Source: Nocardioides sp. URHA0032
Lineage (GTDB): Bacteria > Actinomycetota > Actinomycetes > Propionibacteriales > Nocardioidaceae
Direction: 5' to 3'
DNA: 64,000 nucleotides
Assembly: GCF_000620645.1 (NCBI RefSeq)
Contig: NZ_KK211161.1
Coordinates: forward strand, 180,134 to 244,133
A program made the position numbers and the translations under genes. The notes beneath the pieces are model-generated. The model did no database searches, was not told where the DNA came from, and saw only the letters and a list, made by a program, of their open reading frames with translations. Numbering within the stretch: position 1 is the first letter of the stretch; each line of letters opens with the position of its first letter. This document shows positions 1 to 6,350 of this stretch, in pieces.

Positions 1-636
1 GGTCGGCGCCCACCCCATCATCCCGAGGTCGAAGGTGACCGGCGGCAGCGCGTCGACCACCATCAGCAGCGAGATCGGGTCGGGCTCGCGGCCGTCGACC
101 AGCCGGAACCACGCGCTCAGCACGCCGGTGCCGCTCGGCTGGCCGACCGCCCAGCCGATGTGGTCGGGGTGGAAGCGCATGTCGAAGCGGTCCATGAGCG
201 GCGCGATCGCGCGCACCTCCGGCGGCGCCATCGTGTTCGGCACGCACTGGTCCGGCGGCGGCATCGCTGGCTCCTCGGCCGTCGTCCGCACGTCGTCGCC
301 CAGCCGGTCGAGGTCGCCGTACGTCGCGAGCGCGGTGATGCGGGTGTCGTCGCCCTGGCGCAGGTCGACCGCCGCGGTCGCGACGCTGCCGCCCTCGCGG
401 CGCACGTCCACGTGCACGGTGGCCTTGCCCGGGGCCGCCGCGGACAGGTAGTACGCCGAGACCGCGAGCGGGTCCGGCTTGCCCGGGAACGTGTGCCGGA
501 GCGCGTTGCCGGCGACGGCCAGCAGGTAGCCGCCGTTGACGCCGCCGCCGACCACCCAGCCCTCGGCGAGGTCGGCGTCCCAGGTGGCGTCGTCACGGCG
601 GCTGATCGCGACGTGCTCGTCGAACTCGTGCTTCAC
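1..636 (-). CDS. Acyl-CoA thioesterase-like protein, 3' end outside the window
   Basis: A hot-dog-fold thioesterase-like protein, of the kind that hydrolyses acyl-CoA to free acid and CoA. The frame is open from GTG at 636 to the window edge (212 codons). The N-terminal half has the run GGGVNGGYLLAVAGNALR, the helix typical of TesB/4HBT_3 actinobacterial thioesterases, then SAYYLSAAAPGK and alternating strand segments. The C-terminal half begins a second hot-dog repeat (DHIGWAVGQPSGTG...SAWFRL) and stops at MMGWAPT at the edge, so the last part is missing. It diverges from the DUF202 gene with only 14-23 nt between starts. Family assignment is good; the substrate is unknown. Confidence 0.75.
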   Translation of the reverse strand, partial: MKHEFDEHVAISRRDDATWDADLAEGWVVGGGVNGGYLLAVAGNALRHTFPGKPDPLAVSAYYLSAAAPGKATVHVDVRREGGSVATAAVDLRQGDDTRITALATYGDLDRLGDDVRTTAEEPAMPPPDQCVPNTMAPPEVRAIAPLMDRFDMRFHPDHIGWAVGQPSGTGVLSAWFRLVDGREPDPISLLMVVDALPPVTFDLGMMGWAPT

Positions 637-659
637 GCGGCGACTCTAGAGTGACCGCC

Positions 660-1013
660 ATGACGGACCGACGGCCCCGGTGGGTGTACGAGGCGGGCAG
701 GGAGCCCGACCCTCGCTACAGCCTCGCCAACGAGCGGACCTTCCTCGCGTGGGTGCGCACGGCGCTCGCGATGATGGCCGGCGGCGTCGCGCTGCACGCG
801 CTCGGCCTGCCGGACACCGACTGGGTGCGCGGGCTGCTCGCGGTGCTGCTCGTCGCGCTCGGCGGCGCGGTGACGCTGCTGGCCATGGTCCGCTGGGCGC
901 GGGTCGAGCGCGCGATGCGGTCCCAGCAGCCGCTGCCGGCGTTCAGCCTCGGCTACCTGATGACCGCTGCGGTCGTCGTCGGCGCCGTCGTGCTCGCACT
1001 CGCCTTCCTGTGA
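660..1013 (+). CDS. DUF202 (YidH-type) membrane protein
   Basis: A small integral membrane protein of 117 residues. It carries the DUF202 signature SLANERTFLAWVRTALAMM near residue 25, followed by three hydrophobic segments (about 34-50, 57-78 and 95-115). The function of DUF202 proteins is not established. I chose ATG at 660; an in-frame GTG lies at 651. Neither has a clear ribosome binding site and the gene starts almost back to back with the divergent thioesterase, so a leaderless transcript is likely. Confidence 0.8.
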   Translation: MTDRRPRWVYEAGREPDPRYSLANERTFLAWVRTALAMMAGGVALHALGLPDTDWVRGLLAVLLVALGGAVTLLAMVRWARVERAMRSQQPLPAFSLGYLMTAAVVVGAVVLALAFL

Positions 1014-1100
1014 CGGCAACCGGATTCGGGTTCGCCGCGTCCGAGCACTAGGGTCGAGCGCTCCGCCTCGATCCCAGTCGTCTCGAAAGAGTTGCCCCAC

Positions 1101-2333
1101 ATGCGCCGCCGACCGACCCGGACGACCATCGCCACGGCGCTCGGCGTGCTCCTCGCCGGGCTCGGCGCCGGCCTTGCACCGCTCGCCACGGCGTCGGGCG
1201 ACGGGACCGCCGGCATCCGGCAGGCGTCGGCGACGACGGCGTACCGCTTCGTGGCCGCGCCGGACATCTTCAACCAGGACATCGGGGACGTGCGCGGGCA
1301 GGCCGGCTGGCAGCCCGGCGACCCGAACTCGTGGACCCCGCAGCTCGGCACCGCCGTCGACACGGTCCTCGACGAGATCGCCGGGCAGCACCCGCGGTCG
1401 CTGCTGGTCGCGGGCGACCTGGTCGAGGGCCACTGGGGCCGCGACGACATGGGGACGGGCATCTTCGGGCCGACCGGCACCGTCGCCGAGCGGGCCGCCA
1501 GCCTGCGCCGCGCCGGCGAGTTCTACCACGGCCAGAACGCGCAGAGGTTCGCCGCGCACGGCCTCGACCTGTACCCCGCGGTCGGCGACCACGACCTCGG
1601 CGACAACCCGTGGGACGGCACGTCGGCGCGGCTGCGGTTCAAGCGCCACCACGCCGGCCTGTTCCGCTCGGTGTTCGCGCAGGCCTACGACACCGCCCGG
1701 TTCGCGAACCGCCCGTTCGGGACCCAGTGGCAGGACACGGCGTACGCCACCCAGCTCAGCCCGGACATCCTCCTGGTCACCCTGGACGTCTTCCACGTGA
1801 CCGGGAGCGGCGTACGCAACGAGGTCGTCGGTGGGCAGCTGGCGTGGCTGGAGGGCGTCCTCGCCGACGCCCGCGATCGCGGCGTCCCGTGGGTGGTCGT
1901 GCAGGGCCACGTGCCCGTGCTGGAGCCGGTGCGGGTCCGCAACAGCTCCGGGCTGTCGCTCCTCGGCGGCGAGGACTCGCCGCTCTGGCGCACGCTGTCG
2001 CGGTACGGCGTCGACCTCTACCTGTGCGGCGAGGTGCACGACACCTCGATGCGGCAGGCGGGCGGGGTCACCCAGATCGCGACCGGGACACCGATCTACC
2101 TGCGACGGGCCAGCTACCTGACCGCCGACGTGTACGCCGACCGGATGGACCTCACCGTCCACGAGTTCGCGGGCGTACTGACGTCCGCGCACCCGATCTG
2201 GCAGGGCAGCAACCTCAAGACGCAGGGCGACCTCTCCTACCCGAGCGCCAGCAGCGTGGTCGCAACGATGACGCTGACCGCCGCCGGGCAGGCGGTCGCG
2301 CCGACCGGCAAGCTGGCGCCGTACGCCGGCTGA
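1101..2333 (+). CDS. Secreted metallophosphoesterase
   Basis: A calcineurin-like phosphoesterase exported by a signal peptide. Residues 1-32 have an Arg-rich start and a hydrophobic core ending in an Ala-rich cleavage region. The metal-binding motifs appear in order: GDLVEGHW (105-112), GDHDLGD (about 160; the GNHE block with Asp-His for Asn-His), QGHVPVL (about 268) and CGEVHDT (about 310; the GHxH block with Glu for the first His). The usual first block is less clear because the fold starts at RFVAAPDIF. The protein is 410 residues long. It stands alone between convergent and divergent neighbours, and its substrate cannot be told from the sequence. I preferred ATG 1101 to the upstream TTG at 1092. 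Confidence 0.8.
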   Translation: MRRRPTRTTIATALGVLLAGLGAGLAPLATASGDGTAGIRQASATTAYRFVAAPDIFNQDIGDVRGQAGWQPGDPNSWTPQLGTAVDTVLDEIAGQHPRSLLVAGDLVEGHWGRDDMGTGIFGPTGTVAERAASLRRAGEFYHGQNAQRFAAHGLDLYPAVGDHDLGDNPWDGTSARLRFKRHHAGLFRSVFAQAYDTARFANRPFGTQWQDTAYATQLSPDILLVTLDVFHVTGSGVRNEVVGGQLAWLEGVLADARDRGVPWVVVQGHVPVLEPVRVRNSSGLSLLGGEDSPLWRTLSRYGVDLYLCGEVHDTSMRQAGGVTQIATGTPIYLRRASYLTADVYADRMDLTVHEFAGVLTSAHPIWQGSNLKTQGDLSYPSASSVVATMTLTAAGQAVAPTGKLAPYAG

Positions 2334-2353
2334 CTGGTGTCACGCGGGCGACG

Positions 2354-2899
2354 TCAGGCCAGCGCCTGGGCCGCCCGGGCGAGGTCGTCCACACCCCGGG
2401 CCAGCTCGTCGGGACGATCGGTCGCCAGGTCGAGGTGGAAGCCGTAGAGGGCGGAGTCGACGAGGGTGACGAGCCGGGCGACCCGGCGGGGCGTGGCGCC
2501 GCTGCGGACGAAGTACTCCCGCAGCGTCTCCGCCCAGCGCTCGTTGCTGGCCCGGGCCTCGCTGAGGTACGGCTCGCTGCCGAACAGACCGGTGGCAGCC
2601 GCCTGGACGTACACGTCGAGGCAGCTGTCGAGCGGCTCCTCGCCGTACGCCACCCAGAGACGGTTGACCGCCGACCGCACCGAGGGCGCCGCGGGCAGCG
2701 CCCGGACGCACCCCGTCGCGCGGTCGCTGGCCCGGGCGACGACGGCGGAGACGAGCGCGTCCCGGCTGCCGAAGTGGTAGATCAGCATCCGGTCGCTGGT
2801 GCCGATCGCGGCTGCGAGCGGGCGGAGCGTGAGGCCGATCAGCCCCTGCGCGAGGACGTGGTCGGTGACCTGGTCCAGCAGCTCCTCACGACGGCCCAT
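2354..2899 (-). CDS. TetR-family repressor of the adjacent SMR efflux gene
   Basis: A transcriptional repressor of 181 residues. The N-terminal helix-turn-helix runs from about 4 to 50 (GLTLRPLAAAIGTSDRMLIYHFGSRDALVSAV, the TetR recognition helix with its Y-H-F-GS-R end). The rest is an all-helical ligand-binding domain. It diverges from the small multidrug resistance gene, and the 55-nt gap between them holds two copies of an inverted repeat. This is the standard layout for a repressor that is released by the pump's substrate. The open frame extends further upstream, but MGRREELLDQV at 2899 is the family-like start. Specific ligand unknown. Confidence 0.88.
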   Translation of the reverse strand: MGRREELLDQVTDHVLAQGLIGLTLRPLAAAIGTSDRMLIYHFGSRDALVSAVVARASDRATGCVRALPAAPSVRSAVNRLWVAYGEEPLDSCLDVYVQAAATGLFGSEPYLSEARASNERWAETLREYFVRSGATPRRVARLVTLVDSALYGFHLDLATDRPDELARGVDDLARAAQALA

Positions 2900-2908
2900 G
2901 CCGACAGC

Positions 2909-2940
2909 GTAGCGAGTGCTACAGTCGTAGCGACTGCTAC
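2909..2940. promoter_or_regulatory. Tandem operator between tetR and the SMR gene
   Basis: Two 14-bp sites with the form GTAGC-N4-GCTAC lie at 2909-2922 and 2927-2940, 18 bp from start to start. Each is an inverted repeat. They fill the space between the divergent TetR and SMR genes where both promoters must lie. By position and symmetry they are probably the sites bound by the TetR protein encoded alongside. Confidence 0.75.
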
Positions 2941-2954
2941 ACGAGGAGGACGAC

Positions 2955-3278
2955 GTGCTGGCCGGCGTACTGCTCATGGTCGCGATCGGCGTCGAGGTCG
3001 TGTCGACCGCGCTGCTGCCGAAGGCGGACGGGTTCACGAACCCGCTCTGGAGCGCCTTCGTGCTCGTCGGGTACGGCGTCTCGATCTGGCTGCTGACCAT
3101 CGTGGTGCGGACGATGCCGGTGTCGGTCGCCTACGCGATCTGGTCCGGGGTCGGCACCGCCATCGTCGCCGTGGTCGGGTACGCCTTCCTCGGCGAGCAG
3201 CTCGGCTGGTTGAAGGTGCTCTCGCTCGCGATGATCGTGCTGGGCGTCATCGGGCTGAACCTGGCCGGCGCGCGCTGA
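2955..3278 (+). CDS. Small multidrug resistance (SMR/EmrE-type) transporter
   Basis: A proton-coupled efflux protein of the plasma membrane, 107 residues with four membrane helices, the normal SMR size. The essential first-helix glutamate lies in AIGVEVVSTALL, and the SMR signature is at VAYAIWSGVGTAIVAVVGY. The C-terminal helix ends LGVIGLNLAGAR. GTG at 2955 is preceded by GAGGAGGA at 2943-2950. Family members expel quaternary ammonium compounds and dyes; which one is exported here is not visible. The gene is divergent from its presumed TetR repressor. Confidence 0.92.
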   Translation: MLAGVLLMVAIGVEVVSTALLPKADGFTNPLWSAFVLVGYGVSIWLLTIVVRTMPVSVAYAIWSGVGTAIVAVVGYAFLGEQLGWLKVLSLAMIVLGVIGLNLAGAR

Positions 3279-3294
3279 GGGGCGCGCGACCGTC

Positions 3295-3358
3295 GGGATC
3301 CCCGGCTCGCCGGGGATCCCGGCACTTTTCGGCCGTTGCAATGACCGATAAGCGAGGG
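3295..3358 (+). repeat. Left compound repeat: terminator-like hairpin plus TTGCAA-centred palindrome
   Basis: Positions 3295-3306 and 3309-3320 form perfect 12-bp arms (GGGATCCCCGGC and its complement) with a 2-nt centre, 16 nt after the SMR stop codon. An imperfect palindrome follows at 3323-3354, with its centre at 3338/3339 in TTGCAA and outer arm ATAAGCG. A partial extra copy of the palindrome's right half lies at 3356-3375. The hairpin could end SMR transcription. Confidence 0.7.
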
Positions 3359-3401
3359 CAATGACCGCCAAGCGGACATCCTGCCTCCGAGTCCGGGTCG
3401 G

Positions 3402-3410
3402 TTGTCCACA
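3402..3410 (+). other. DnaA-box-like nonamer upstream of the AbiEi/DUF559 gene
   Basis: TTGTCCACA lies here, followed by GG, 52 nt before the chosen start codon at 3462. It matches the form of the DnaA box preferred in high-GC actinobacteria. It is a single site, so it is not a replication origin. It may instead be a promoter element or operator of this gene. Confidence 0.4.
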
Positions 3411-3461
3411 GGGCGGGAAGCGGGCAGCGTGCCGACGCCCGGACCCGGGCATCGAACCGTC

Positions 3462-4430
3462 ATGAAAGAACTGGATCCTGACGATCCCCGCCGGACGCCC
3501 ATCCACCTCCGGAGGGAGCTCCTGGCGCAGGGTCTCAACGACCGGGCGATCAGTCGCATGCTCCGACGCAAGGAGATCGCACGAGTCCGTCGCGGCGCCT
3601 TCGCCGCTCATGACGCGTGGGCGACCCTCGACTCCGTCGGTCGCCATGGCCTGCTCGTCCGTGCTGCGATCAAGCAGGCGAGAACTCAGGTCGTCGCGTC
3701 ACACGGCTCGGCGCTCCCGGAATGGAACGCGCCGACCTGGGGCTTCGACCTGACCCTGGCGCACCTCACGAGGACCGATGGCAAGTCCGGGCGCAAGGAG
3801 GCGGGCGTCAACCAGCACAGCGGAGCACTGCTTCCCGGCGACTACCTCGTGCGCAACGGCATCCTGGTGACGAGTCCGACCAGGACTGCACTGGACGTCA
3901 CGACGGTCGCTCCGACCGAGTCCGCGCTCGCGGCCGTGTGCTACTTCCTCCACCACGGATTGACGACCAAGGAGCTCCTCGGTGAGCGTTACCGCGCGGA
4001 CGGTGGCGGGGCGGGGATGGCGAACTGGCCGTACTCCTTGTCGACGGACCTGGTCCTACGCCTTGCCGACGCGCGCGTCGAGTCGGTGCTCGAGGCACGT
4101 GGCCTCTACTTCTGCTTCCAGCAGAGCCTTCCGGCGCCCGAGCTGCAGCTCGAGATCCACGACAACGGTCGCGTCGTCGCCCGACTGGACTTCGCCTGGC
4201 CGGACTACGGCATCTGGGCCGAGTTCGACGGGAACATCAAGTACACCGACTTCCGGCGGCCCGGAGAGTCGGTGGCGGAGTTCGTCCTTCGGGAGAAGAG
4301 GAGACAGGACCGTGTCAGTGAGCTCACGGGCTGGCGCTGCATCCGGATCACGTGGGCCGACCTAGCGCAGCCCGAGCTCCTCGCCGCGCGCATCCGTCGG
4401 ATGCTGGCCAACTCCGCAAGGGTCAGCTGA
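3462..4430 (+). CDS. AbiEi-type HTH plus DUF559 (PD-(D/E)XK-fold) protein
   Basis: A 322-residue protein of a type scattered through actinobacterial genomes, often annotated as type IV toxin-antitoxin AbiEi-family domain protein or DUF559 protein. Residues ~15-55 form a winged-helix region (LRRELLAQGLNDRAISRMLRRKEI...VRRGAFA) like the AbiEi antitoxin N-terminus. The C-terminal third has VARLDFAWPDYGIWAEFDG then EKRRQDRVSELTGWRCIRITW, the DUF559/Vsr-like core with candidate catalytic Asp and Glu-x-Asp. No AbiEii toxin partner is next to it. Start: ATG 3462; TTG 3402 and GTG 3429 are in frame but less likely. Base composition is a little lower in GC than its neighbours. The gene lies inside the inverted repeats described above. 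Activity is unproven. Confidence 0.75.
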   Translation: MKELDPDDPRRTPIHLRRELLAQGLNDRAISRMLRRKEIARVRRGAFAAHDAWATLDSVGRHGLLVRAAIKQARTQVVASHGSALPEWNAPTWGFDLTLAHLTRTDGKSGRKEAGVNQHSGALLPGDYLVRNGILVTSPTRTALDVTTVAPTESALAAVCYFLHHGLTTKELLGERYRADGGGAGMANWPYSLSTDLVLRLADARVESVLEARGLYFCFQQSLPAPELQLEIHDNGRVVARLDFAWPDYGIWAEFDGNIKYTDFRRPGESVAEFVLREKRRQDRVSELTGWRCIRITWADLAQPELLAARIRRMLANSARVS

Positions 4431-4461
4431 GGCCGGCCGACCAGGACCTTCCCGGGCACTC

Positions 4462-4524
4462 CTGTCGCTTATGGGCCGTTGCAACGCCCGATAAGCGCCG
4501 GGATCCCCGGCTCACCGGGGATCC
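4462..4524 (-). repeat. Right compound repeat, inverted relative to the left copy
   Basis: A 32-bp palindrome at 4466-4497 (arm CGCTTAT, centre TTGCAA, two mismatched pairs) is followed by a hairpin at 4501-4524 (GGATCCCCGG, loop CTCA, complement). The hairpin lies 15 nt past the stop codon of the flavoprotein gene on the minus strand. The 23 bases at 4448-4470 recur exactly at 63961-63983. Confidence 0.7.
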
Positions 4525-4539
4525 ATCCACCGGGCCGCG

Positions 4540-6186
4540 TCACACCGCGCCGGCCGCCGCCCGACCGGCAGTACGACCCGAGAACAGGCAGCCGCCGAGG
4601 AAGGTGCCCTCGAGGGCGTTGTAGCCCATCATCCCGCCGCCTCCGAAGCCGTTGACCTCGCCCGCGGCGTAGAGACCGGGCAGCGGGTCGCCGGTCGCGG
4701 TCAGGCAGCGGCCGTCGAGGTCGGTCTCCAGTCCGCCGAGCGTCTTGCGGGTCAGCACGTTGAGGCGTACGGCGATGAGCGGGCCCGCCTTCGGGTCCAG
4801 CAGCTTGTGCGGCGTCGCGACGCGGATCAGCTTGTCGCCGCGGTACTTCCGGGCGCCCCGGATCGCGGTGATCTGCGCGTCCTTGCTGAACTCGTTGTCG
4901 ATCTCGCGGTCCCGCTGCTCGATCAGGTCGCGCAGCTCGGCCTCGACGATCAGCGGCTCGTCGCCGACCCGGTTCATCCCCTGCACCAGCTCGGTGAGGG
5001 TGCCGGCGACGACGAAGTCCTCGCCGTGCTGCTTGAAGGCCTCGATCGGCGCGGGCGCGCCCGCCTTCACCCGGGACAGCAGGAGCTTGATGTCCTTGCC
5101 GGTCAGGTCCGGGTTCTGCTCCGAGCCCGAGAGCGCGAACTCCTTCTCGATGATCTTCTGGGTCAGCACGAACCACGAGTAGTCGTAGCCGGTCCCGCGC
5201 AGGTGGGTGAGCGTGCCGAGGGTGTCGAAGCCCGGGAAGTTCGGCGCGGGCAGTCGCTTGCCGGTCGCGTCGAGCCAGAGGGAGGACGGTCCGGGGAGGA
5301 TCCGGATGCCGTGGTTCTCCCAGATCGGGTCCCAGTTGCGCAGGCCCTCGACGTAGTGCCACATCCGGTCCGGGTTGATCACCCGGGCGCCGGCGGCCTC
5401 GGTGATGCCGAGCATCCGGCCGTCGACGTGCGCCGGTACGCCGGCGACCATCGTCCGCGGCGGCGACCCCAGCCGGGCCGGCCAGGTCTTGCGGACCAGG
5501 TCGTGGTTGCCCCCGATGCCGCCGCTCGTGACGATCACGGCCTGCGCCCGCAGCTCGAAGTCCTCGACCTCGACCCGGCTGCTGGCCCTGCCCCGCTCGA
5601 CGCCGCTGGGCTCGAGGGTCCTGCCGCGCACGCCGACCACGGTCCCGCCCTCGAGCACCAGGTCGTCGACGCGGTGGCGGAACGCGAAGCGGAGGCGGCC
5701 GGAGGCCGCGTGCTCACGACAGCGGCGCTCGAACGGCGCGACGACGCCCGGACCCGTGCCCCAGGTGATGTGGAAGCGCGGCACCGAGTTGCCGTGGCCG
5801 TCGGCACGGCCGTCGCCGCGCTCGGCCCAGCCGACGACGGGGAACACCCGGTGGCCCATCCCGCGGAGCCAGGAGCGCTTCTCGCCGGCGGCGAAGTTGA
5901 CGTACGCCTCGGCCCAGCGGCGCGGCCACCGGTCCTCGTCGCGGTCGAACTGCGCACTGCCCAGCCAGTCCTGCATGGCCAGCTCTCGGGAGTCCTTGAT
6001 GCCCATCCGCCGCTGCTCGGGACTGTCCACGAGGAACAGGCCGCCGAGGCTCCAGAAGGCCTGGCCACCCAGCGACTGCTCGGGCTCCTGGTCCAGCACG
6101 ACGACGCGCCTGCCGGCGTCGGCGACCTCGGCCGCGGCAGCGAGACCGGCGAGCCCGGCTCCGACGACGATCACATCGGTGTCCAC
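4540..6186 (-). CDS. FAD-binding dehydrogenase, KstD/fumarate-reductase-like flavoprotein
   Basis: A 548-residue flavoprotein annotated in actinobacteria as FAD-binding dehydrogenase. The Rossmann FAD motif is at the N-terminus (DVIVVGAGLAGLAAAAEVADAG, acidic end VVLDQEPE). A second FAD motif closes the protein (PGLYAAGEVNGFGGGGMMGYNALEGTFLGG). The middle, with VTSGGIGGNHDLV, matches the family that includes 3-ketosteroid delta1-dehydrogenases, but I see no steroid-specific residues and no steroid genes nearby, so the substrate is open. I start at GTG 6186, which has GAGGA at 6195-6199; an upstream in-frame GTG at 6204 has none. Confidence 0.85.
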   Translation of the reverse strand: MDTDVIVVGAGLAGLAAAAEVADAGRRVVVLDQEPEQSLGGQAFWSLGGLFLVDSPEQRRMGIKDSRELAMQDWLGSAQFDRDEDRWPRRWAEAYVNFAAGEKRSWLRGMGHRVFPVVGWAERGDGRADGHGNSVPRFHITWGTGPGVVAPFERRCREHAASGRLRFAFRHRVDDLVLEGGTVVGVRGRTLEPSGVERGRASSRVEVEDFELRAQAVIVTSGGIGGNHDLVRKTWPARLGSPPRTMVAGVPAHVDGRMLGITEAAGARVINPDRMWHYVEGLRNWDPIWENHGIRILPGPSSLWLDATGKRLPAPNFPGFDTLGTLTHLRGTGYDYSWFVLTQKIIEKEFALSGSEQNPDLTGKDIKLLLSRVKAGAPAPIEAFKQHGEDFVVAGTLTELVQGMNRVGDEPLIVEAELRDLIEQRDREIDNEFSKDAQITAIRGARKYRGDKLIRVATPHKLLDPKAGPLIAVRLNVLTRKTLGGLETDLDGRCLTATGDPLPGLYAAGEVNGFGGGGMMGYNALEGTFLGGCLFSGRTAGRAAAGAV

Positions 6187-6350
6187 GAGCGCGCATCCTC
6201 GCACGGCGTCATGATCCGTACTTTCGGACGTCCCAGGTCTGGACCAGTTTCAACAACTTGCTGCCAACACGTGCCACAGCAGTCACACTCGGCACCGGAG
6301 ATGCAGCTTGGGAGGGCTGCGTTCCGGACCACACCACTCGGGAGGGAAAG

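Larger units (their letters stand above)
3295..4524 (+). mobile_element. Candidate non-autonomous element: AbiEi/DUF559 gene between inverted palindromic repeats
   Basis: About 1.23 kb delimited by two inverted copies of a ~60-bp compound repeat. Each end has an outer GC hairpin (GGGATCCCCGGC arm) and an inner ~32-bp palindrome centred on TTGCAA. Left copy 3295-3358, right copy 4462-4524; read inward they agree at roughly 84% of positions by eye. The only gene inside is the AbiEi/DUF559 protein. No transposase and no clear target duplication are visible. The outer hairpins also sit 15-16 nt after the stops of the flanking genes, so a simple terminator role remains possible. Confidence 0.45.

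Noticed and set aside
3402..3410. Replication origin
   Set aside because: Only one box was seen, with no cluster, no AT-rich region and no dnaA or dnaN nearby.
3402..3461. Upstream TTG at 3402 as the start of the AbiEi/DUF559 protein
   Set aside because: That TTG is part of the DnaA-box-like nonamer and the added 20 residues do not look like the family; ATG 3462 gives the normal N-terminus.
3462..4430. A complete AbiE toxin-antitoxin system
   Set aside because: Only the AbiEi-like DNA-binding region is present, fused to a DUF559 domain; no AbiEii nucleotidyltransferase toxin is nearby.
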